Positions 26,401 to 35,636 of a stretch of 64,000 nucleotides of DNA are shown here, one piece after another (the first letter of the stretch is position 1; every line of letters begins with the position of its first letter). Below the pieces are notes generated by a model. It ran no database searches. It was not told the DNA's origin and saw nothing but the letters and a program-made list of their open reading frames with translations. Both the position numbers and the translations under genes were made by a program. This DNA is from Ascidia mentula (taxonomy: Eukaryota > Chordata > Ascidiacea > Phlebobranchia > Ascidiidae): contig OX387204.1 of NCBI GenBank assembly GCA_947561715.1, positions 3,477,001 through 3,541,000 on the forward strand, in the 5' to 3' direction.

Positions 26401-29400
26401 AGACTTTCCGAATTCGGTCGTGGAAGGTTGCAATTTCGTTTAAAAGGAACCGAATGGTTCGACTGGCTTTGACGTCATGCGGGTATCGTGTAGCTTGTAA
26501 GGGATGTTGCAGGACTTGAGGGTAAGAATATAACTCTACTGCAAGTTTGAACAGATTTGGCAATTTATACAAAGTGGTAGTTTTACTGAGACTTGTCTTT
26601 GCGCAAATAATTCTCCATTGGTCGAAAGCAAAGCATTGGCGAAAATCATTTTGAAAACTTTAATTTTAGCAAGATATAAAAAGAAAACTTGCTGTCTGGG
26701 AAACAACACTAAAGTTAGTCAAAACAATAGCGATTTTTGGACAATGCGTCAGAGGCGCGGATATTTAGAAATAGCGGCGAAACCCGAAACCATGTGACGA
26801 GGCGGGGTTGTATGAGACACCACTTATCGACAGGAGATAACTTGAAGAGGCTGCATTTTCTGATAAAATCGCCCAAACCCGTTGACTTTGCCGGTCCCAA
26901 ATCCGATTTTTTATGCCTTATTTTACCACGGCATATTGGGACGGTAGGTGATTTCCTTAGCAAGTTGAGCAAAGCTATGTTCTGCAATGCAGGGCGATTA
27001 TAAATTTGTTGTCGGCTGCACTGCCTTCTTGTCTGCCCTTTAATGCGGGTATGTGCTGAGTTCATTTTTGTGGAGGGGCCAGGTTTTTGTGTCTGACCTT
27101 CAATTACGTCTCGCGCTCCAATTATCTGCTTATGCCACGTTGCGGTTGCCGTATGCTCGTGCGACTATCGCGTGTTTTTGATCAAATGTGCCACGCCATG
27201 ACGACGGAATGCGATGTCTTTTACCCTATGGGTTTCTATACAAACCCATAGCATTCGACAGGTTGAAGTAAACTACCCTTGTGACTTCGGGTCTGTGGAC
27301 CTGAACCATTCGTTTTTTAGGTCGAAAATTTAGTCAACCGTAAGGGTTTTGTAACAGAAACAAAACACGCTTTAATCCCTAGCCTTCTTCAGGGTCTAAC
27401 CTCTGAAGGCTGAAACCCACGCAAAGCGGCTTTAACAGAAATCTCAGGAAAGCCATTGTTTATTCGAAAAGTTTTCAACAATCTCACCACACAACACCAC
27501 ACAATCTGGTGATTTAATCCTTTCTTTCGAATGCTACGAAAGAAAAAGTTTTCCTGTTGGGTCCGGATTAAAATTGTTCGACGTCTTAATCCGGAACAGA
27601 ATCTCTCCGCAGTAATTGAACTTACCCTTTGACGGAGTGTAACATACAAAAAGTGTGTTAGCATCGTGTTTACTCTGAACTTTAGCTCGATGTCTTCGGT
27701 CCGAGGAGAGCTGCCACAGCTATTTTAATTAGGCAACACTGCTTGAGATGAAGCTGGTGTCTATATGCTTTGGGCAAACAGCACGTTGTTAACAAATAGT
27801 CATGAGACAGAGTGATGCTCTATATTAAAATTCCCAAAACCGCGAAAAACTTGTTGTCAACCGTTTTAGAGCACACATGTTATCGCCACGCGCGTTAATC
27901 CTGTCATTGCAGCGAAAAACCACCCAATCTTGACTAATTACCACTTTGTAAGAGATGCTGATTCACCTGTTTTCCAGTTTATATCGTATTTATGTGCAAC
28001 CTGTTGTTTTTCAGCCATGGCAGTGCGATTCATAACCAAAAGATTTATCGGCGACTATGATCCCACCCTTGGTAAGTTGTTTCTCTTATCTGTGAACCTT
28101 ATCTGTGCATTGGCATAGCCGAGACAACAGCCCTTTATTTTTGCCAAGGAAAGTGTTGCCATTTCTAAATGTTTACGCCCCGTGTAGGCTATTCTTCATT
28201 TTGAGTGGTTCGTTAGCGAAATTCCCTTTCAAGGGCGCCGCAAATCTGTTGTAATCTTACCACGCCACGGGGGAAGGCTTTCCATCCCTCTTTCTACTCT
28301 TTGTTGGTAAACACACAGCCGCATTTACGCCCAATTAGGCAAAAACGATTAGCCAAATCCAAGGGACTAATCCATGCTTGTCTTTGTAGTGGGTGAAATG
28401 TACACAAAAGCAATGTCCTTTATATCCGTTTTCTCTCTTGCAGAAACGATTTACCGACATACGACGGTGGTGGATGATCAACTAGTAAACTTTGAGATCA
28501 TGGACACAGCCGGACAGGTCGGTACAACATAATGTCCAAAAAATAAAGCGGTTTCCGCCAGGCTACTTTACGCAGCCACCTGTAGAAGCAAGTTACTTGT
28601 CTGTCAAAATATTCTTCAAAATTAGCCTGTGTCTATGTTGGATATATTATTTGTAATACGATAGCTTATAGGTCGCATGTATAAATCCGCAAAGCACTCG
28701 TAGTCAAATTGGTCGCGATGCCCCAAAGGCACTGATATAAACGCAAGAACAAGGGTGACAGATATTGTTACTAATATTAACTCCAAGCAAGCGCATCGCT
28801 TTATAACCATATGTGCTAGTATGCTGAAAAGTTCAAATTCCTTGTGTCACAAATTAATTGTACAACGATGAGTTTGAAAAATACGCTGCAAACACTATTT
28901 GGCAAGAGTTCCCAAACGAGAGAAATTTGCGCTTGGACGGTTAAAGCTCCCGCACAGTCGCAATTAACGGTCATCTTGCACTTCAAACGTGGTCACGATG
29001 TAATTGAAACCTTCAGAATCGGTGCGGAAAATTTTCCCTCTCTACCTGCGACGTAGCATGGGAAAGTGGGAGGTCTGCTCACCGAATTTAAGAGCGTCAG
29101 TCCCGGCCCAGGCCAAGCTGGCCGATTTTAAGCCGGGTCCGCCCAACGTTCCACCACGAAATCGTCCGATAATTTGTACTTACTCGGTCCGGTGTACTGA
29201 GGTAATGCTCGGTTTCGGTGCCTAAAAGAATCACATTAACTTGCCGGAATATTAAATCACCGTCCCGCATGTGGGGTGCATTCTTTAGAGGACTACAGTG
29301 CATTAGCCGTTGCCATTTTTGGAATCAAGCGAGGCCCTAATAGTGTTTCTTTGCATATATTTGAAGGGGTGTGGATATGGTCACACATACATAACCCATG

Positions 29401-30977
29401 TTAATCTGGCAAATTGTATGAACGCGCCCTTCTTGGACTTTGACTGGCAGTTAGGGTTTAGTAATAATTGTTCTCGACAATGCGAGTTACTTTTACATGC
29501 CACCCGCACGTTGTAATTGTCGTAGGAACCAAATCGCGTACACTGGAGGTTAGCTTTAACGCTCCGTTTTATGTCGAAAAAAGGGTATGTGCATTGAAAT
29601 AAAAGAGTTAATTTCCTTTTGGTTATTACAGCAGTTCATTAAATAATCGAACAGATTTCATTAGAAACTAAAATAAAAAAATATGCACAGACAAGTTACA
29701 TTGTCAAGTTCCAGGATGTCATTATTTGGGACTTGACAATTCATTGGGACGGTCGAATGTATTATTTCATTAAACGGAATTTTATCAATTCCTCACGACA
29801 TCAGTTTAAACGATGATATTTTTACTTGCAGGAGGAAAACTCGTTGATGTTGGAAGACAAATGCAAATGGGGGGAGAGCTTTATCTTCGTGTATGACGTC
29901 ACAGACAAGTACAGCTTCGACGAGCTGACGAGACTTAAGTTCATTGCAAGTTACACCCACTCTCGCCTCCGAGTGAACTTCACCCCTTGTTGGATCCTGG
30001 TTGGGAACAAATCCGACTTGGCCGAGAACGAACGGATGGTGAGCACGGAGGAAGGAAGACAACTAGCGCGGGATTTGGGATGCCATATGTTCCGCGAAAT
30101 CTCGGTGCGAGAGTCGGTGCACGAGTCCGGCGACGTTTTTCAGGACTTGTTTCGCGAATTTTCGCGTCTCAGTCCGCGTTCGCCTTCCAGCAGCCAAAGG
30201 AGGAAGTTTTCTTATCGAATCCAGGACAAGATCCCAGTGCTCAGTTCCAACGCGTCCACGTGCGCCTCCGAAGCTTTTAAGAACCTCAGCCTGAGTGAAG
30301 GCATATCAACTCTTACGCACACCTTTAAGCGACAGTGCAGCGCGCCAGGATTAAGCATCCATTCGCGATTTTTGAAAGACCCCCACTATAATGATAGCAA
30401 CAACAACCACAGCATTGACGAAAGTTATGATAACGGACGGGACATTGTAAGAATACCGGAGGCAGACGACGAGGACAGCGACCCTGTGACGCCCCCTGCT
30501 GAGTATGCAATTCCAACGAGAACGCGTAGAAACGCTGTAGTGAGTGGAGGGATTGCCAACAAACCGCCCACCTTTCCCCGGTCACGCAGGAAGGCGCTGT
30601 GCAAGGCTATGAGCGTAGACAACGTTTTTAATCACGCTGATGAGAACTCTGCTACAACGAGCGATACCACCACGCCGCTTTCATCGTCGTCAACGTCATC
30701 TTCCACTACGTCACTTAACGGCCCAACTACGAATTCTTCTGGCGACAAGCACAAGTGCAATGAGACGATACGCAGTCGCAGTAGCTCGGATGCGAGTCAA
30801 ACGCATCGAGATTTACCCAAGGAAGTTCCTCCAAACCCCGACGACCTTGTCTCGATTTACCAAGACCACTGTCGGCGGAACAGAGCGCGACGAGCAGATT
30901 CCTTGAAGTTTAAACGGCCCTTTGGTGCCCTACAGGCCATGCCGTTAACGTCCACTTATGAGGTCGGAGGGTTTTAA
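17450..30977 (+). CDS. RERG/RASL-type Ras-like small GTPase with long C-terminal extension, 4 exons
   Basis: Exons 17450-17606, 28015-28071, 28444-28517 and 29832-30977 join to 477 residues. G1 is GVGGVGKT (residues 45-52), with glycines at the positions of Ras Gly12 and Gly13. The switch I region reads GDYDPTLETIYRHTT, closest to RERG. G3 is DTAGQE (92-97), keeping the Gln61 equivalent. G4 is NKSD (155-158). G5 is ISVRES, where Ras has TSAK. The catalytic domain ends near residue 215; the remaining ~260 residues are Ser/Thr/Asn-rich with basic patches and no CAAX box. RERG and some RASL proteins also lack CAAX but are only ~200-250 aa. This predicts a GTP-binding switch with retained Gln61, not lipid-anchored by prenylation. 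Family assignment is firm; choice between RERG, RERGL and RASL11/12 orthology is not. Intron 1 splits the codon after the P-loop Thr. Confidence 0.9.
17607..28014 (+). other. Giant first intron (10.4 kb) of the RERG-like GTPase
   Basis: Donor ACAG|gtgtgt at 17607 and acceptor tttttcag at 28014. The junction is certain because it restores GKT-A-MAVRFITKRF. The intron is far longer than others in the window, CpG-normal and free of recognisable transposons or coding exons. It carries exact TGACGTCA sites at 20975-20982, 24221-24228 and 26470-26477 and a small hairpin at 27226-27251. Such introns often hold enhancers; that is inference. Small open frames inside are scattered on both strands and look like chance. 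Confidence 0.75.
28518..29831 (+). other. RERG-like GTPase intron 3
   Basis: 1.3-kb intron between GGACAG|gtcggt and tacttgcag, separating DTAGQ from EENSLM. I see no gene, RNA or repeat inside. The 372-bp intron 2 (28072-28443) is likewise empty. Confidence 0.7.
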
Positions 30978-31498
30978 TTCTCACGTCGATTTTTAACGAT
31001 GCTATTACAGCCAATGCAAAGTAGCAAAAATTTTAATGATTTTGTGACTGCTTGACTATGGTTGTGCAGTAAAGTTTTTCCAGTTGTTCCTACAAATTCT
31101 TGCATTCGCGTTTGCGTGGTTGACCTTGTCTACATGTACTGTGTACTTCAGTTTTCTTTTTTGTTTGTATCGTTGTCGAATTAAAACCTAAAGAAGCTAC
31201 GGATGTGCTGTGATTTAAGGCCGAAAAACTTTTCAAAACCATGTTATTTAAATAGTGTATTTCCATAAAGCTCTTCTTTAAAACAACGCGAAAAATGGTG
31301 GAGATAAAAGTTGAGAAAGCGTGGAGAAGGAAAGCGAAAAATTCACCAGTTCAGTGCAATAAACAACAGATGTGTGGCGCATTTGCTAAAACCGATTTTA
31401 CAAAGTTCACCAAGCATGCACGGCAAGTCCTGAAATTCTTTGTGTGATGTGGGGCGAGAAATAAATAGGCGCGAAAGCACACATAAAAAGGGTCGTCA
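30978..31498. other. Convergent intergenic region (3' ends of the GTPase and coiled-coil genes)
   Basis: 521 bases between the stop codon of the plus-strand GTPase (30977) and that of the minus-strand coiled-coil gene (31499). It should hold both 3' UTRs. On the plus strand ATTAAA occurs near 31180 and AATAAA at 31358-31363. I saw no clear canonical signal for the minus-strand gene, so the two transcripts may overlap. Confidence 0.5.
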
Positions 31499-34400
31499 CT
31501 ATATTCCTGATGATAGCATCTCTCTCCACAAAGGAAGAACGAAACTTCTGAGAAGTATCTCAGCTTCAATGGTGCTCGGTTCGCTTTTGCTGATCAACGA
31601 ACTGAGTAAGAGCACTTGGGGGAGGACAGAGCCGACAAGTTTCGCCGCAGACTGCTTCAGTGCGCTTCTGCGGGAATGATAAACAGCGTTTCCGCTAATT
31701 ACCGTCGACAAGTTTGCCCCCGATGTTATCGTTTCTCCGTCCATTTGACAGCCGACATCGCGAAAGGAAAGAAGCTTCTCGAAGTTCGATTTGTCCTCGT
31801 TTGACGCGAAAGACAAACACATTGCCAACGTATCTTTCTCTTCCACGATAGCTTTGCGTTTCATGCTAAAGTAACCTAGATCGTGCTCCGGGGAGATTTG
31901 TGGCCCATCGATGTGCGAGCTCACGGACGTCTCGCGGCTTCCCGCGTCATCCTGTGACGTCATAGATATCTGTGTCTCGCCAGGGTCTTTACCTGGGGGC
32001 GCGACGACCTCGCACTTTTGTTTGCGATGAAGTTGTTCTTGAAGGTCGCTGATAGTGGCCTGAAAGATCACAGAAGGGATTTGAAGGCCGCATCTCTGTA
32101 TTTCTATGGAAAAGACTTTCCCGGTTGGGAATTGCCCTTCTCGAACTCCTGCGTAACAGAGTAAAATTGTGTGTAACAATGCAATGGGTCATGCATGGGC
32201 GCCAGTGTTTTGGTTGAATGAGCGCAGATGAACAGGCTGTTGCCAGGGCGATTTTCAGCGTGTTTGGGGCAGTTTTAGTTTGTTTTTCAGGGCTATTAGT
32301 CAGGCAGTAAATTGGTAGAGGGTGCTGTTGTACATGTAGCTGAAAAACTACCCAAATATTGAGGTTGATTTTGTGAAAAAATGAATCACAGAAAGTATGT
32401 TCAATTTGTGATTTTCTGTTAGTGCGGACCCTTGGCAAGGAATTGTGGCCAAATTTATAATCAAAATAACTACTTAAACTGCTCCCCCGGGGGCATTTTG
32501 ACCCTCTGTTGGCCATTATTTTGGTCAAAAAAGCAGAAAAAAGTGTAGGTTTGTTTTGTGAAAAAATGAATCACAGAAAGTTACCTCCATTTGCGATTAA
32601 GTGAAGCCACCAACCCTCCTCTACACAATTCATGAAGAATTAGATGTCTTGTAATTGTCTTGGGGCCCCACCGGGGCTGTTTGTACACCCCCTAGGACTG
32701 ACAATTTAGCAGTTAGCCTTTGCAAAACCCCCCAATGTGCTGTCTTAATGCAGCTGCAATCAATTTTTTTTCTGTTCAGCAATAGTAGACCCCCTTCATG
32801 AGTCATCAGACCCGGCAATTGTTTTTGGCAAACAAGAGAAACTGTAACCAGGTGCACAATAACAAATGACTTCTAAAACTCAATTTTTGGGATTTAATTG
32901 AGAGATGCGGCCTTAAGGAAAAAATGAGATTTCTAAAATGGCACAATATAGGTCTAATTTTTCCTAAAGTGTGTAGACTTATGTATTTTGAAGAACACAA
33001 ACTGCTTTGGAAGCTGCTCCAGTCACTCATTGCCACCTAGTGGGCACAAAACAATTTTTTTCTGATTTTTGCACATAAATCCTATGGTTGATTCTTGGGG
33101 CGCGGACTATTAACAGGCGAAAAAAATTGCATGGCAGGCATGTATTCCTTGCATTACCATTCCGCAACACATTGCGCGTTTAATTTGTGTGAAACTTTGT
33201 GTGATATGTACCTCTTCCATCAAGGCATTGTGTACATATGCTTTCTCACCTACCGTGGTGTTTTGTCAGTAATCCATGCTTGTCAAAGTCCTGAATTAAC
33301 TGTAATTAACATTTTGCATGTTCATAACCAATGAAATGACATTATTTTGTAAATTAATCACTATATTTATTGCCACAGAGGGCAGTCGCTGCCATTCAAA
33401 TGTTGCTTCATACTGAAAAACTGAGACACTTGGACCATCAGGACTGATGCAATTCATCATCACATTGTAGGTCTGTATTACACTAGCTTGTCTGTAAATA
33501 ATTTCTAGTGTTGCTGTGCTATTAACTTTTATTAAATACACACTTGGCTTGTGCTTTCAGGCCACTTAATTGCATCACTTTCATCTTGTTTTCATGTTTT
33601 TGAGACACGTATGATTTTTTACCATATGCATGTACCTGACTAGCCTTTGGATTTTGGCTAATTACCATTTAATTACTTTAATTAGGCATGAGTACCTGCA
33701 TGTGAGTGGTGCCTTGCAAGTTCTAGGATATTGTTGTGCATGTATATGAATGACTTTCTGTTTTGAAAGCACATCTTTCCACCCAGAACACACACTTGCT
33801 CTAAGGCTGTTGACTGGGCCATATACAGCACTGTAGGTGGTGTCACAAAAACAGCCGAAACTCTGGGCCCGCTGGTCAACCAGGCATAAAACTTCACATG
33901 GTAACCAATGAAGGTCCTGTGTTTTGTATTTAATAGGGAATTTGAGATTCTGGGAAAATGGCCTATATTGAAGGCCGCATCTCTGTATTTCTATGGAAAA
34001 GACTTTCCCGGTTGGGAATTGCCCTTCTCGAACTCCTGCGTAACAGAGTAAAATTGTGTGTAACAATGCAATGGGTCATGCATGGGCGCCAGTGTTTTGG
34101 TTGAATGAGCGCAGATGAACAGGCTGTTGCCAGGGCGATTTTCAGCGTGTTTGGGGCAGTTTTAGTTTGTTTTTCAGGGCTATTAGTCAGGCAGTAAATT
34201 GGTAGAGGGTGCTGTTGTACATGTAGCTGAAAAACTACCCAAATATTGAGGTTGATTTTGTGAAAAAATGAATCACAGAAAGTATGTTCAATTTGTGATT
34301 TTCTGTTAGTGCGGACCCTTGGCAAGGAATTGTGGCCAAATTTATAATCAAAATAACTACTTAAACTGCTCCCCCGGGGGCATTTTGACCCTCTGTTGGC

Positions 34401-35602
34401 CATTATTTTGGTCAAAAAAGCAGAAAAAAGTGTAGGTTTGTTTTGTGAAAAAATGAATCACAGAAAGTTACCTCCATTTGCGATTAAGTGAAGCCACCAA
34501 CCCTCCTCTACACAATTCATGAAGAATTAGATGTCTTGTAATTGTCTTGGGGCCCCACCGGGGCTGTTTGTACACCCCCTAGGACTGACAATTTAGCAGT
34601 TAGCCTTTGCAAAACCCCCCAATGTGCTGTCTTAATGCAGCTGCAATCAATTTTTTTTCTGTTCAGCAATAGTAGACCCCCTTCATGAGTCATCAGACCC
34701 GGCAATTGTTTTTGGCAAACAAGAGAAACTGTAACCAGGTGCACAATAACAAATGACTTCTAAAACTCAATTTTTGGGATTTAATTGAGAGATGCGGCCT
34801 GAATAAACAGCGAATACGTCGCGCGTGATTAAACAACGATTTCAAACTGCGCTGTAAGGTATGTCAATGACCTAAGATCAAAAGTAGTCTCGTGGCGCCC
34901 GTGCAAAATAAAATTGCTCCTTTTTACTGCAAACGGTATAAAGTATATATTTGCCTTTTTTAGCGCATCTTGCCTTGTCAATGTCAAAAATAATGTCATA
35001 TATTTCTTGGCATATATGGCAGTATCCAAATAGAGATAACATACAGTTGGTTTCCTCCTAATATTTTGTTTATCTGTTATATATCTTTTAATCCATCTAT
35101 CTTTTATGATCTAGTTCAGTGTTTTTCAACAAGTCGTATCGCCTTTCTTATTGCAAGACATACCAAGATATAGAGGCATAGTTAAAAAAAATATACCAAG
35201 GGAAAACGTCATCATGGTCACGGCACAAATCCTAATGCAAAACACTCTCATTACAATTTGCTGGCATGTACAGCAAAACAAACAGAGGAAATAGTGATAA
35301 GATACAACCATGGATATATGTGGCGAACAGTTCCTAAACTTGACCTCTGAATGGGAAGTGGTCTCACCTTGAATATTCTACTCTCATTTTCAGCCCTTTC
35401 GCGATAAATTTCCGCTTCCACGCGATAACATTCCTCTTCGATTGCGCCTTCTCGAATTTTCGCAATTTCTGATCGCAATTCGTCGATTTCTGATTCCTAA
35501 AAAATGTCCAGTGTGACTTGGTGTTTTTTGTGACTAACGCGGGTTCAACATCTGGTACAAGTATCGTCGGTGGGTAATTTCCAAATTATTTCATTCATAT
35601 AA

Positions 35603-35636
<34 letters not shown>

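Noticed and set aside
17607..28014. Short open frames scattered in the giant GTPase intron (for example 18512-18829, 23646-23978, 26715-27065)
   Set aside because: Overlapping frames on both strands, no family likeness; expected in CpG-normal sequence of this length.
29987..30906. Overlapping frames inside GTPase exon 4 (97 and 88 codons plus, 86 and 65 minus)
   Set aside because: Shadows of the real GTPase frame, which matches the Ras family throughout the catalytic part.
31989..34415. 150- and 179-codon minus-strand open frames, identical in both repeat copies
   Set aside because: They are the same repeat read twice, resemble no transposase or host protein, and the duplicated frame gives no independent evidence of selection.
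32081..34800. LTR retrotransposon with two LTRs
   Set aside because: Identical direct repeats fit an LTR pair, but the ends lack TG...CA, the repeats carry terminal inverted repeats, the flanking duplication would be 4 bp, and the 1-kb interior has no gag/pol, primer-binding site or polypurine tract that I can see.
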